Program-made: the position numbers and the translations under genes
Notes under the pieces: model-generated
What the model saw: only the letters and a program-made list of their open reading frames with translations
Databases searched by the model: none
What the model was told of the DNA's origin: nothing
In this document: in pieces, positions 48,701 through 62,497 of the stretch
Numbering within the stretch: position 1 is the first letter of the stretch
Layout: each line of letters starts with the position of its first letter
Source: Rotaria socialis
Lineage: Eukaryota; Rotifera; Eurotatoria; Philodinida; Philodinidae
Reading direction: 5' to 3'
Assembly: GCA_905331475.1 (NCBI GenBank)
Contig: CAJNYU010000848.1
Span: 93,832-157,831 of the forward strand
DNA length: 64,000 bases

Positions 48701-51700
48701 TCAAGAAACAACAAGTGGTTGGTGCATATCAAGATTATCAAATAATAGCGCTCGTTGCGTTAAACTTCCTCGATTTGGATGTCTAAAAAGAAAACAAATA
48801 GAAAGTTTTTTTGTTTTTTTTCTAATAAAAATATCCTTTTTCTGTCTTTTCTTACTTATACAATAATTGAAATATGCCAGTACCAATACGTATCGGTATA
48901 CCCATTATAATACATTCAGATACTCCACATATTGTATCTTTTTGTCCATGATAAGCAGCATCATACAAATGATCAATAGTACGTTCGAATGACGCAAGCA
49001 TTAGAACGCTTTCTTTCATTTTAGCTAATCCATTTCTTGTCATGCCAAGTACTTCACCCTGAAAACGAAAACACAAATTAATTAGTACTTGTGAATATGA
49101 AAGAAATCATTTTATACTTTATAAGTCATTAAATCAGCTAAAAGCATAACATGTCTAACATCAAGTCCAATACCGTGTGATGCCATTGTATAAACAATTT
49201 CATTAATTATTGTTGTTCGTGCTGCTTCAATACCCAAACAACGGTACACTTCCATTGTATTGTTCGATGTTGTTTTATTCGCATTAACACCTCGTGTGCC
49301 CATAACATCTCTCATACCTTCACCTTCGACGAATAATTTATATTTAATACCATTTTTATCATCAAGAGTTATAACAGCACGATCAGCTGTTGATATGCCT
49401 TTAACAACAATATTCGGTAGAATTTCTTTATAACGTTTCATTGTATAGTACATGCTTCCTTTCGATGAATCGGGCACATGTAAAGTAATGGTATCCGATG
49501 AGTGCAATGATAATTGATTGTATTTAAGTTTTTTCATTTTTTTATCTTGCACAATCGAATCTATGATTGACATTGGCGTTATTTCAAGTTGTAATAAATG
49601 TATACGATCGAGAGCAAGTTTAATTAGTAAATAGCAATCGTCGCATTCATAGACTTCTTCAATATATTGTGATATTTGACCAAGATAGGTTTTTTCAATG
49701 CGACCTTTGACTTTACGTGCGAATATTTGATCGGAATCATTCATTAATTCAGCTGTTATTAATGGTGTAGATGGTTTTTTAACGGCATTGATAATTTCTT
49801 TTATACGTGGAACACCAAGAGTAATATTCATAGAAGCGACACCAGCAAAATGAAAAGCTAAACAAGAAATAGATAGTGATAAAAATTCGCTTAGAGTTAG
49901 AGTTTCAACCGAAAGGAATATTCATTTCGCTTGAGATATCGAGAATCAGTCGATGTTTATCATCATAAACTCTTTTAGATTTCACGTTCAACCTAAAATT
50001 CTTGCTTAAAATAAATCGTTACTAACTTTTTAATGTCATTTGTGTTGCTGGTTCACCAATACTTTGTGCACAAAGTGCGCCAACAGCTGTACCAGGTTCC
50101 AGCCGTGCTCGACCATATTTATATTTGCATAATTGAAGAAATTCATATAATTGTGATTGTGTACATCGTTCAACTTCATACAGAACGTTTGGTAGCGAAC
50201 GTTGTTTTTTATTTGAACGATTTGCGATTACAGTTGACATACGTTTATTAGTTCTCGTTGATTTTAATTCTTGTTCTTCTTCTTGTTCTTCTTTAATAGC
50301 TGGCATTGAATTATCAATACTATATTTCTTACGAAATTTATCAACAGTCAAAGAAACTTTCTGAATAAAGTTACTAATTTGTGTTCTATATTCTTCATCC
50401 ATTATTGAATATTCATTTAATTGAAGTTGTTGACCAATAAAATTATTCATTTCAGTTCCGTTCAGCGGATGTTCAGCATCATAACGATATTTGGCTCGAG
50501 CATGTTGATAAATTCGGCCATAATCAACGGGTTGATCTTTACCTTCAAGAAATATTGGATCTAATGAATCGCCACCGTAGGTAAATTGAACAATATCATT
50601 TGTACACGTTCGTATAGTCATATCATATTGGCAACATAAATCTTCGAGACATTTAACAAGACGACGTTGCATATAACCTGTTTCAGCTGTTTTTACAGCA
50701 GTATCAACAAGACCTAAATATCAAACATTTTCTTTATTTAACAATGTTTTTCTTCATTGAAATTTTCCTTTTACCTTCACGACCACCCATTGTATGAAAG
50801 AAAAATTCTGTTGGTGTTAAGCCAGAATAAAAACTGTTCTCAACGAAACCTTTTGCAGCTGGAATCTTAGCTAGAAAAGATACAAATAAATATGTGCTGT
50901 TAAATTTATGGATGATATTAACATGAAACTTACAATCTTTTTCAAAATGTGGCAGTGATCGATCTTCAAATCCATTCGGTACACGAGATCCACTGATAGC
51001 TTGCTGACCGACACAAGCAACCATTTGAGAAATATTGATATTGGATCCTAATAGGAGAAGAAAAAAATCGTCATATCAAAGCATGTTATAGCATCAATTT
51101 AATTGCTATTAGCGATTCCGTGATTAGTTATAACTGAGAGCTCAATTCAGTTCTTAAGAAATCATTCATTGCAATTTATCATGTAGATGTGGAAAAATTT
51201 CATCACTTTTAGATCATTTTCTTTTGTCTTATATTAAAATGATGTATCTGATAAATTACCTTTCGATCCCGAAATAGCCATAATCAATGGGCTGTTGCTT
51301 GAACGTTGTAATTCTTGAAGACATAATTTACCGGCTGATTCGCGCACTTCAGACAGTTCTTTTAAAATCAATGACTAAATGAGTGGTATTTATTTTTTTT
51401 TTGTAGAAAATAAAAAGCGAATTTACTTCAAGCGTTTGTTCTTTTGAACAACCAGGTTGTAATTGAAGTTTATCTTCTTTTGCTTGCTGAATATAAGTAT
51501 TACATTTACTATAACCATCAGTAACTAATAAACGTTTTGCTTTTAATAAATTTTCACCGGGTGTTACATCAATTAAACCAATAGAAAAGCCGCGATTCAC
51601 TATTTAACAAAACAAAAATTAAATTAATCACATGAAAAATTGTTCACAAGTGAACTTACTTAAATAGTAACTAGTCAATCGAGCTAAACGTGCCATAGCC

Positions 51701-54700
51701 AAAGCTGCTGATGCTTCGGAACAATCACGTAAGAGTAAATAGAATACATTTGCTTTCCCATTAGCACCTAATACACTTTTATCAATACAACCAAGAATAA
51801 GACTACTATTACGAATAATAATAACTAAATAATAATAACAACAAACAATTAAATCGAATTTTTCTATCACAAGACAAAGGACTTACATCCATCGTTGCAA
51901 CATAGATCCTCATCTTTACCAGAATAAGCTTTGCCTGCTACACGTAAATTAATAATATCTTTACAAGAGCTGTTAAGTCGAAGTATAACATTAAATAGTT
52001 GCTTTCCTGACCATAGCCGACAAGGCTATAAAAGAAAACAAAGATTTTCTCATGAAGAAAACAGATCATAATAATACTAATTATATATATGTACCTTAAG
52101 TATCACTGGTGGTGGTAGATCGATTTTTTCTAATCCATCTTTATTGGTAAGAATCCATGTAAGCAATTGACAAGCCTTTGATCGATCAAAAAATACATCG
52201 CGCTGAGTTAGTAAATAGGCTCCTGTAAAGAAACAAAAAGTGATTTTTAACTAGAAGTTCTTCAGAAATTTTTGAAATCTTTCCATTAGAGATACATCAT
52301 AGTTCACATGCAACCTAGTTAATAACTAACTTCGATCAAGTTGATTATTTTCTTAACGATTGAGACTTCATCGTTTTTTTTACTCATAACGAAATAGATA
52401 TCGTGTGAAACTAGCGCTGTAAACCGCAACATTGAAATATACTATTGGCTAAAATTATTTCAGCCAATCTCAGGTGTAGATGCCTGATATTCATTTGTGT
52501 ATATATTACCCTAGAAATATGGACCAGCAAGATTAATATGACCTTGTTGGCTTGTGAGTCTTATACCTTGAGAAATGCAAAGATTCTAATGCACTATTTC
52601 AATTCATATCAGCGTTCGAAAGCTACAGTTACTTTAATTATTCATAATTAAGATTTCCACATTATCAGAGGGGGAAAGTACACTAGTTGCTTAAGGTAAC
52701 CTGAAGATGTTCAGTCTTTCTATTGCCTCGCATTTTATTCATCATACCAGTAAGAAAATCTTGTGTTGCACCAATAATCATTTCTCCATTACGTGGCGTA
52801 ACCAAATTTGATTTTGTCTAAATGAACGGAAATGAAAATATTCTATTCGAAATAAAAATCATCTTACGCCCATAAGTACAAGTGCTTCAGCTTTAGCTTC
52901 TTCTGTTTGTGGTAAATGAAGATTCATTTCATCGCCATCAAAATCAGCATTAAATGGTGAACAAATACATTCATTGAATCGAAATGTTCTATGTGGCATG
53001 ACTCTTGCAAATAAAGCCATAATGGAAAGACGATGTAATGATGGTTGTCGATTGAATAGAACAACGTCACCATCAATCATATGCCGTTCAACAATATCGC
53101 CGTACTAACATTAAAAAAAGTAGATAATGTACATGAAAAAAGAAAACTATTTACGCGTAATTTCGAAGCCAGATCATTTCGATCACCATATTTAAGAAAT
53201 TTTTTCTGTTCCGTTTTTGGATTAATGATAAAATTTGCACCTGGATGAATATCAGGACCATTTCGAACAAGTTGTCGAATAAATTCTATATTTGTTTTAT
53301 TAACAATTTCAGGATAAGACATTATTTTTGCTACATGAATTGGTACTGCGACCTAAATGAATACATGAATGCACATCATACGGAGAAGAAGATATTTGCT
53401 ATTGTTGATTTATAGATGCATTCGCTCTCGAAATAATAAGAAAAAGTTCTTAGCTATTTTCACCCAGTGAAGTATGTAAAGAATTTTGTTCGTAATGAAA
53501 AATTTTAAGAATCATGATGACTCGTAGTTTTTCGAGAGTAGATGCTTCGAAATTCAGTGAAGAAAAGCTTGATTTAGGATTTCACAGTACTGCTAATCGG
53601 AGTAGTCATTAGTGTTATTTTCGAAAGTCGGTCTGAACAATAAACTTACTTCATCAATACGTAAATTTGGATCGGGTGAAATAACTGTACGCGCACTAAA
53701 ATCCACACGTTTACCGGATAAATTTCCCCGAAAACGACCTTGTTTGCCTTTTAATCGTTGTGCAAATGAGCGCATCCATTTTTTCGGTTGCATATGAGCT
53801 GGAATACCGGATAGGCTACTATTTATATAAAGCGCACATTGCAATTGTAGAAAGTCCCATTGTTCAACGAGCTTGTCCATTTTAACACCATTTAAACGAT
53901 TACGTTGTATAACATCATTCAAGAAAATAATTTCACTCAATTTTATTGTTAAATCATCCTCATTTCTTTAAAGAAAAACGATAAAGACGAATGCATATTA
54001 AGAATCAACAAAAGTCAACATACGTCCCGGCTCGAAAATCCGATTGAACTGTTGGTCGAATACATATGGGTGGTACGAGAATTCTTGAAAGAATAAAATC
54101 ACGTGGATGAATTACTGATTCGTCGATTAGAAGTAAAGGCAAATCCTAGAAATAGAAAATAGTTTGTTTCATCCTTTAAAACAATTCTTCTAGATGAAAA
54201 TGAGTTATCTCAAAATGATCGATTTAATTTCCAAGGCACATGTCTATAATAGAGCTAAAATTCTCCGAATTGAGCTCTCACCCTGATTTTACTGATAACC
54301 TATACAACTGAAGTTCGAGGAAAATATCAAACATACCTCTGTTGGAATGCGTTCAAATAATTCCAATACACGAACTGGATTAAGTATTTCTGTATATGAA
54401 TTAATAAGACCAGGAACATCCGGATTGCTCTGTCGTGCCGAATGAAATAATTCGTTAATATCTGTCAATGCATTATGTTGTCTTTTCTGTGTACGATATT
54501 TATCATGCGCAATTTTTAATAATGCACATTTAAGAACGGCACCTATTTGAAAATAAAATCTTACAAATGAATTGCACAGTCAATTTTTATTACCATTCAA
54601 TTCTCCACAATATGGGCATGTGGTGGATTTTTTTGCTTTTTCGTGAATACGTTTTCTAAGAGATTTCTTTTGTAGATAAGTTAAAACAAGTCGACATAAT

Positions 54701-55482
54701 TGTCGTTGAAATGTTTGTTTCATTTCTTTATTAAGCATAACACGTGAACATTTCTATGGAGGTAAAAAAAAGAATTGGATTATTAAAAAAACGAAGTATT
54801 ATAGGGTCAAGATGAAGTTTATAGAATACTACGATTCCAAATACACAGGGAGAAGAATTTTCTTTTTTTTCAATCTCAAGGAGATTATTCCAGAATTTCT
54901 TCGAATCGCATTTAGAAAAAGCTTGTTTTTACGTAGTACTTTCTTGAGTAGTCCTATTTGATAATTATTAAGATAAAGATGTCATATATCTAACGCTTAT
55001 AATTTGAAAATATTGGTTCCTGAACTAATTACTTTACAAATTGTTTGAAGAACAACAACAATAGAACGAAAGAATCCAATATGAAATACAGGTAATTGAA
55101 GATCAATATAACCATAATGGCCAAGACATTTTGAAACATCTTGATGACATGTATCACATGTACGTTTTCCTCCACCGACTCCCTAATAAAAGAAAGAAGA
55201 AGAAATATTCTCTGTTAAACAAAGAAATAGAAAAATTATAATTACCAATTTTGGATCGAGTACACCAAATGAAGCTGGTGTTCGTGCAGCATCTTGCGAA
55301 TATAAATTCTTACTGACAACATGAATATGTGCTTCTTTTTGCATGTCAAGTGAAGAAAACGGAGCAAACTGAATTTGATTTCTATAAATAATTAATTGAT
55401 TTTTTACGAAGATTTTTCATAGGAATTCCAATTCTTACATGACTTTTCCAGTTTTCACACTACGGTACTGTGTTTTAACCAT
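48701..55482 (-). CDS. POLR3A: RNA polymerase III largest subunit RPC1
   Basis: Many-exon gene; start ATG 55482 ([14 protein letters not shown]), first exons 55482-55439 and 55381-55246, stop 48701. Assigned to Pol III and not Pol I/II because the N terminus ([14 protein letters not shown]), the Zn site ([20 protein letters not shown]) and [20 protein letters not shown] follow RPC1. The catalytic [14 protein letters not shown] with three metal-binding Asp is at about 52920-52955. The bridge-helix region GREG...MQRRLVK lies at about 50780-50640, the trigger-loop motif [16 protein letters not shown] at about 50075-50025, and the C-terminal [18 protein letters not shown] and [15 protein letters not shown] blocks at 49270-48880. 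No break seen; all motifs are present, so it should transcribe tRNA and 5S genes. Confidence 0.93.
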
Positions 55483-55499
55483 CTTGCTCTTCTTTATTG

Positions 55500-56440
55500 A
55501 GATTATTTAATTATCTGTAATCTAAAATGAAGTTATTTTTTTATGTACAAAAAAATGATGATGCAATATTTCTCAATAGGTTTTGAAACGGCACAAGACA
55601 TTTTTGTGCATAATTAAAAAAATTGATGATATCTACATGAATTTTTTTCAATGTAAATGTTGAAGTATCTGATAACGTTTGCTAGTGAAAAGATTAGGAT
55701 TGGTTGATTGAGAAGTTTTATCATGTCAAATGAAGAAAAAATTGGTGATTTTCTATCCTGAAAAGAGGTCACCGGACTATTGAAGTCCTTCTTGAAAACA
55801 TAGACAACTGATAGATTTGTATATATACATTTTTACTTTCTCAACAACTCGCTGGCGATAATCGATATTGTCTATGTTTTCCTAAATCGTTTTAACTTTC
55901 CATCCGATTTAGTAAAATAGAGATTTTCAGGCTACGATCTACTAGTATATTCGATTTCAAAACCGAACATAGTTGAACCATTGGCAAACGTAACAATCGA
56001 ATATCGAACTTTGTTCTCAGTGAAAATCTCATGAGCACGTTCACAACCCCCATCAGTAGACCACGAGTGCGATTCGTTTCCATCAAAAGAGTCTTTCGAA
56101 CTGAAATCTATATTTTTAGCTCACAGGTGCTTTTGAAACCTTTTTGTAAAACCAAGATAAACATAGATGACGGGTATCAATTTGAATGATTTCCTCGTTA
56201 GCACAACGAGAACTTACTCGTAGCCGTCGCACGCAATTGAATAATGCCCGACAGTTCTATGATCTTTTGTAAGTGTCTTCAAACTGAGCCATAAAGTAAC
56301 GGAAAAGAAATACGTATATCAAATGATCTAAAAATCAGAGAAATAATCAAACAATTCGTATAGGATAGACGTAAATCAAAAGTAATGCATTCTCTTTAAC
56401 ATCCTATATAACAATAACAAATTCACCGAAATTAAATGCT
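55500..56440. other. intergenic, nothing recognised
   Basis: Spacer between the start of the RPC1 gene and the stop of the O-methyltransferase gene. No supported exon or repeat; a 64-codon minus-strand frame at 56086-55892 has no family signal. Confidence 0.4.
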
Positions 56441-56443
56441 AAA

Positions 56444-57463
56444 TTAATTTGTTTTGTATCCAATAATTGCATCAAGATATGTTCCAGTCCGGAAACATTT
56501 AATATTCTTGAAACCAACTTTTTCAAGTAAATCTTTATATTCAGAACATGTTCGTTCTCTTCCAGCGGTAGCAACAAGCATATTCAAATCTTGCATATTG
56601 GCTGTTACTGGTCCTGATTTATCGTCGACTAATAATTTTTCTGCAATTAAAATTGCACCATCCATTTCAGGTAGTGTTCGATAGATTTTCTCTAATAGTA
56701 TCTGACACTTTTCATCGTTCCAATCATGTAAAATACGTCCGAGAGTAAATAGATCCGCTCGTGGTAGAGGATCCCTAAAAAAATCACCACTTTGAAAGAG
56801 AATACGATTACGAATATCTGCCGGAGTTTCATTAATATATTGAACAGCATGTTTTTCAATGCGAGGAAGATCAAAAATAGTTGCCTGTAAATTTGGATTT
56901 GCTTTACATGCAGTTATAGCCAAACATCCAGTAGCTCCGCCGATGTCACAAAATGATTTAAATTGTTGAAAATTATCAACAGACGCAACAACAGCTGGAA
57001 AGCAAGTTAAACCTAAACCGTGCATGCCAGACATGAATAGTGTTTCAGCATTTTCATCGCGATAAAATGAATCAAATGTAAATTCCTCTCCGTGAATTGT
57101 GTTAAACGTTTTCTGCCATTGTGGAGCATTTTCATGTATTGCATTAGGAAGTTTAGTCCAAAGTAAATAAGACGATTGGCTATTGTGATCAATATATCCA
57201 TTGAGAGTATCGGGACTTTTCGAAACGAGATATTTATTGCTTGACTGTGTATTCGAATATTTCTTATTTGTTTTATCTAGTTGAATTAATTTAAGAGCAA
57301 TGCAAGCATTTAAAAATCGTTCCAATGCTGATAAGTGAGGTAGATTTAATTTGTTCGCCAGTTCTTCTAATAGAAGTTCTTCTTTTGTTAAATGATCAAA
57401 TAGTTTTAAACTAACTGCAGTAAATAATGTTTGTGAACAACGATATCCATCAATAATAGACAT
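56444..57463 (-). CDS. ASMT/hydroxyindole O-methyltransferase-like enzyme
   Basis: 339 aa from the ATG at 57463 (MSIIDGYRCSQTLFTAVSL). The frame continues upstream (NQDNVDPNHI) to a TAG at about 57510 preceded by a pyrimidine run, so a short 5' exon with the true start may exist. N-terminal winged-helix dimerisation domain about 1-100 (LANKLNLP..LERFLNACIALKL). Class I SAM fold about 155-335 with DIGGATGCLA as the glycine-rich SAM loop, an acidic residue in ATIFDLPRI, and the catalytic His in GRILHDWNDEKC. This is the plant/animal caffeate-, hydroxyindole- and bacterial polyketide-type O-methyltransferase family. The acceptor cannot be read from sequence. The body is intronless; bacterial ancestry is possible but unproven. 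Confidence 0.85.
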   Translation of the reverse strand: MSIIDGYRCSQTLFTAVSLKLFDHLTKEELLLEELANKLNLPHLSALERFLNACIALKLIQLDKTNKKYSNTQSSNKYLVSKSPDTLNGYIDHNSQSSYLLWTKLPNAIHENAPQWQKTFNTIHGEEFTFDSFYRDENAETLFMSGMHGLGLTCFPAVVASVDNFQQFKSFCDIGGATGCLAITACKANPNLQATIFDLPRIEKHAVQYINETPADIRNRILFQSGDFFRDPLPRADLFTLGRILHDWNDEKCQILLEKIYRTLPEMDGAILIAEKLLVDDKSGPVTANMQDLNMLVATAGRERTCSEYKDLLEKVGFKNIKCFRTGTYLDAIIGYKTN

Positions 57464-57479
57464 TATATGATTGGGATCA

Positions 57480-58062
57480 ACATTATCCTGATTAATTATG
57501 GAACTCTAAAATTAAATCGTATCGTATATAAAATTCTTGTTCAAATTCGCTCAAGGTACACTGTTGAGATAATTTAACAACAAAAAAAAGCGAGGGGGGG
57601 GCGAATGAAGAAGTTAACATCTCCCCTGTAGATGAGAAAGTGAATAAGAAAATATAACTGTTGTTTTATCCTTCCTTTATTGATCTATGTCAAGTATCCA
57701 CTTAGAAAGAAACTCGAATTTCATTAATCAACCCATTTGCTTTTTACATCGACAGTAAAACTTACCATATGTCTGAATATTCCTGAATGTTTTTGAATTA
57801 ATTTGTTTCTTGCAGCAACAAAGGCAAAAATATGTTTTATTCCTAAAGCCAGTTTAAACCTTTCTGAAAAAATAATACAAATAATTTTTGTTAATAAACA
57901 TACTCAGCGTATTATAGGACATTATTGTTTTATAATTCAAAGGAGGAAAAGCATTAGAAATCAACTACAACCACACACACGTTCATATATATAGATTTTT
58001 TTGTCACAATGAAAACGAGTTTCATTGATTAATTCAATAGTATCCTGCGGAAAAACGTATTT

Positions 58063-58093
<31 letters not shown>

Positions 58094-58180
58094 GATTTAA
58101 AGAGAAAAAGCAATCATAAAACAAATACACTGTTGGAAAAGGAACTACGTATAGAAAGGAAAACAAAACATTGAAAGACA
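57480..58180. other. intergenic with (AT)n microsatellite
   Basis: Spacer between the O-methyltransferase and RAB39-like genes. Contains a G-rich run (GGGGGGG) at about 57595 and an (AT) microsatellite of about 26 bp at 58071-58095. No coding exon supported. Confidence 0.5.
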
Positions 58181-58183
58181 ATA

Positions 58184-59215
58184 TTAGCCACCGCAACATC
58201 CACTTCGATAATTTTGATTGTTTTGTGTAACATCTATGGGTTGATTCTGAGCTGGAGCAGCTACATTAGGACCAGCTTTTACTCCATCCCACCTTTAAAC
58301 AGAAAGAAAATAATTATTGAAAAGAATAATAATGAACTTACCCTTTCTGAACATTAATGCGACCTTCAATTAATAAATCATAGATTTCACGAGCAATAAG
58401 TGCAAACGCTTCTTGAACGTACAGAGTAGATTTTGATGATGTTTCAATAAACGAAATATTATGAAAATCTGCAAATGCTTTGCCTTCTTCTGTCGACACC
58501 TAATTACATATAATTAAAAGTAAAACATTTTTCTTTTATCTATCAACATACTTGTCTTTCGGATTCTCGATCAATTTTCGTGCCAACAAGAAGAAAGACG
58601 CAATGATATGGTTCGATTTGTTGACGGGCATCATTTAACCAACTGGTTACATGTGTAAAGCTAACATAATTCGTTGTATCATATATAAGAAGAACACCAA
58701 CTGAATTACGATAATAAGCACGTGTGATACTTCTACAAATATTTAAATGGAAGATTTCCTAAACGTATTTACTTCACATGTTTTGTAGATTACTTAAGTA
58801 ATCTACATAGTATCTATACTAATCTCGTTCATGTTTCAATATTAAAATATCCGTTAGTTCTCAGATAATATTCATCTTCTTACCTAAACCGTTCTTGGCC
58901 GGCCGTATCCCATAATTGTAATTTAACTTTAATACCTGGTTTTACTTCAACAATTCTGACATGAAAATCTACACCGACTGTTGGATCCTATTAAAAATTA
59001 TTCATTTATTTATTTTGATCGTATTGATTTCACTTACTGGATCAAGGGAAAACATTCCATCACAGAAAGTTCGTAATAACGATGACTACAATGAAAAAAG
59101 GCACAAATGAATTCATTGAAAAAAAAATCTCTTAAGCGAATTATACCTTTCCGACTGTAGAATCTCCGACAACAATTAAACGAAATTGATAATCATAACT
59201 GTACGAAATATCCAT
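58184..59215 (-). CDS. RAB39: RAB39-like small GTPase, 6 exons
   Basis: 222 aa. Exons: 59215-59147, 59085-59038, 58987-58884, 58732-58552, 58499-58342, 58292-58184 (669 nt, phases agree). G1 is GDSTVGKSS (split by intron 1), switch I is DPTVGVDF, G3 is [20 protein letters not shown] with the catalytic Gln, G4 is TKID where most Rabs have NKxD (RAB39 has HKCD), and G5 is ETSSK. The N terminus [16 protein letters not shown] and the [14 protein letters not shown] and KGWDGVK segments match RAB39 best. It ends in a CCGG prenylation-type tail. Predicted endolysosomal/Golgi trafficking GTPase, active by motif content. Confidence 0.9.
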
Positions 59216-59446
59216 TAAATAATAATTTTATAAACATAAAAACATCTAAAAATTAAAAAAAGATTTTCTTTTAATACATTATAATTCAAAACTATCTGAT
59301 CGAGAGACTTTAATAGTAAATGTACAAGTCATCAGCGTACATATTTTCTTTTATATATTTTTCTGTTTGGTCGTAAAGTTTGTTTAAAATTATAGAATAA
59401 AAAACGACAGTATTTGTTTGCGTAAGAACACAAAAGTAAAATTATG

Positions 59447-61994
59447 TTACTGAATAATATCATATGGAGTATGTAAACCAATCCTTCTATTCGATGCTTG
59501 AGGTGCATCATAAGATGATGTACAAATTTTTAAATCATCGCCAAGTTGTGTTGAAACATCCGATTTAAAATCACATACATAAACATGTCCTGATAATGGA
59601 TCCGAATCGATGTGATAATCAATCTAAAGACAGAAATATTAGTCTAGTCTAGATGAGTAACTCCTCGATCAGTAATTCGTGGTACAAGTATTAATATCCT
59701 CGGACGATTGTTGACGTCGCAATGCTGAGTCAAATGAATGTTGTAAACGATCGGATTTCTCACTATCGCATAGAAAGAAATACGATCCTAACGCTAAATC
59801 ATGTAACAAACCAATATACAATCATCGATGATTGTGCTTATAGATGGGAGAAAACCACATATGTTCATAACTACAGGTAACTTTTGAGTGCGATTAAAAA
59901 TTCCACTAACCATAAATGTTGGAAGTTTTCATAAGAAATTCTAAGAGCTACTTGAAAGTTGTCTATATCGAAACTGAGCCTGGATTTCTGATTGGCTTCT
60001 ATTATTTCGGAAATATATAAAAACAATTCAACTTGCCATGTCTGGGTTTTTGCAGTAGGGTGTTAATGCGAAAATCAGTGTTTGCTTATCAAACGAACAA
60101 TGTGTAACAGGATGTAGCTGCGGATTCATATGCCATAAAGAATGCGGATTCATTCGTCGATCCCTTTTATAGAAATTAGAAAAAAAAACTACATATATGC
60201 AATAATTTAATTATAATCTCTTACCAAAGTCGAACAAATCCACATGTATCTGTACTAGCTAGCTTCCACGAGTCCAGTTGTAGTGTTGTTATAGTCGAAT
60301 AGTGATTATAAAAATGCTGAATTGCTCCTTCTTTTTGTCGTCGATCGAAAATACTTATTTGATAATTATCAAATGCAACTACAAATTCATTTATTGGACA
60401 TTTATCAGCACGAATTAATTGAATATTAGCAGGAAGATTTTTATAATTTGTTGATATTATATTACAACGGCCACTTTCTAAATCGAATAATTTTATTTCA
60501 CGATCCAGACCGACTATTGCTAATGGTTCATCATTATGAACATCTAATGGAATTTTCTGTACATAATCAGATTCAAGTATTGAATAGAACGAATGACGAT
60601 GAATTAAATTTGATAATGACATACACCAAAGAGATTTATTAGCAGCTACGATTGATATTGGTACTGAATGATGACTAGACATACAAAATGATATAATACA
60701 ATCGTTGAACTGATTTAGAAAGTCAAGTTCTTGATATTGTGGAGTTTCCTAAACGAACAAAAAAACAGACGATCATTTCATCCTTACAACCTGAATGTTG
60801 GAAATTTACATTTAATGCGTGCTCAAAACTACAGGTTTAAATTCATCTTCCAGAGAAATAAAAATTAAGTTAATACGTTTGTCAATAAAAATACGATCAA
60901 TTCTTTGGTCTATGACATTTAGTAATTAATTCCTATACAAATATATTTACCTCATTGAAATTCCATACTGAAAATTTCGATCGACTAGCAGCACATAAGA
61001 TATTCTCATCATTTGCCAGATGCTTAATTGGTAATGATGTTAATTTTTGAGTAAATCGAGGTTTATCGCTTATATCATTCGTCCAAATTTCTAATAGACC
61101 ATTGTCATGCATAGCATAGATATCACTTTTTAATAATCCTACTGATTTTACACTCGATAGATCAGTATCTTGCATTGTGTCGGTTGATTCATAGATAATA
61201 TCAGGAGTATCTAACTGTTCATGATCTTCAGTATCTTCCTCGGCATCTAAAATAGCTTCAATAGACCACGTACGAATAATTCCACTCGAATAACCAGCGA
61301 CAATGGTTGTTTGATTATTATTTGCACATGTCAAAACAATACCAAGTCGATTGGTTAATTTTGTTGTACGACATTGATGATTTTTAAAATTTGTTGTTAC
61401 TTGTTGATTTAATAAAATAGCTTCTTTAACCTGATTTTTCCAACTATCATCATTTGTTTTATTTAAATTATTGAATTTTAATCGCCTATATAAATTATAC
61501 CATAATAGTTCATCACATGATAATGAATGCCATGATTTACACACTTGTAAACAAGAATATAAATCTTTCATTGATAAATAATCAAATATATGTAATGCTA
61601 TTTCGCGTGGTAATGAAATATTAAAAAATGGGACATCGGTTGATTCATCAATATCGCGTATCAATTCATCGAGTAATGTTAAATTTGATGATTTCAATTT
61701 TTTACTTGGAGGTTCATTCGTTGTTGGCTTTAGTAAAGAAGAATTTGAAGAAATGAATGTTCGAATACCAATAGTAAATGATGTATTATTGTTTACTCCA
61801 CGTGTGGGACGAATTAAATCAGATGCTGGTGGAATAGGTCTATGGCATTCAATTGAATTTTTCGATTTAGTTCCTAATCGACAGAGATCACCGGTGGGAG
61901 TATGTGATATATTATTGATAGAGTTCGATTGGTCGGATTTATCTTTCGAGATTTCTGCTTGCCAATAATAACGAAATGTATCTAATGATTCCAT
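59447..61994 (-). CDS. F-box/WD-repeat protein, 4 exons, one GC-AG intron
   Basis: 623 aa. Exons: 61994-60951, 60748-60225, 60163-60037, 59623-59447 (1,872 nt). Residues 1-115 are polar and Ser/Asn-rich with a basic patch (PPSKKLKSS). The F-box is about 125-170 (SLPREIALHIFDYLSMKDLY, then CKSWHSLSCDELLWYNLYRR), predicted to bind Skp1. After it come WD-like blades (GYSSGIIRTWSI; DNGLLEIWTND; VGLDREIKLFDLESGR; DTCGFVRLW; SGHVYVCDF), so it is likely a substrate receptor of an SCF ubiquitin ligase. The third intron (60036-59624) starts with GCAAGT and ends with TTTAG; only this GC donor keeps the frame. Closest to FBXW-type proteins; orthology not decided. Confidence 0.85.
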
Positions 61995-62497
61995 TAACCA
62001 AAAATCAACTACTTAAGAATATGATGACACAATTTTTCACGTGAAATATCCACTAAAATTTACTTCGTTGATTGTTCGATCAATCAAAATATTGTAATTA
62101 AACTCTATAAGTAAATTCATATTAAAACAAATTTATTCATTTCGATTCTTCGATATGAGTATCTATATGAGAAAATATATACCGTTGACATATTTTTGTG
62201 ATGAACAAAATAGTAGTTGGCGCTAGTAGTCGGAGCTGCATTTAATATTCACTGATGTAATTCAGAGTATTCAATTCAAGCATGGATTTGGAATAAATAA
62301 ACATAGAAAAACTATGTAATTAACTCATTAGATATCTATTTTATTCAAATCCCACGACTGGATGATAGCGACTCAATATTCTATCATCAACATATTTATA
62401 TTTCAAAGAAAAACTAGAAATAGTTCATCAAATAATTAACTGTATGTTTTATTTAGTTTCTTAAGCTGTGTATTAATATTTTCTTTTATTTTGTAGG

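Noticed and set aside
48701-55482. Assignment to RNA polymerase I or II largest subunit
   Set aside because: No heptad CTD, and the N-terminal, Zn-site and PKKW motifs follow RPC1 of polymerase III.
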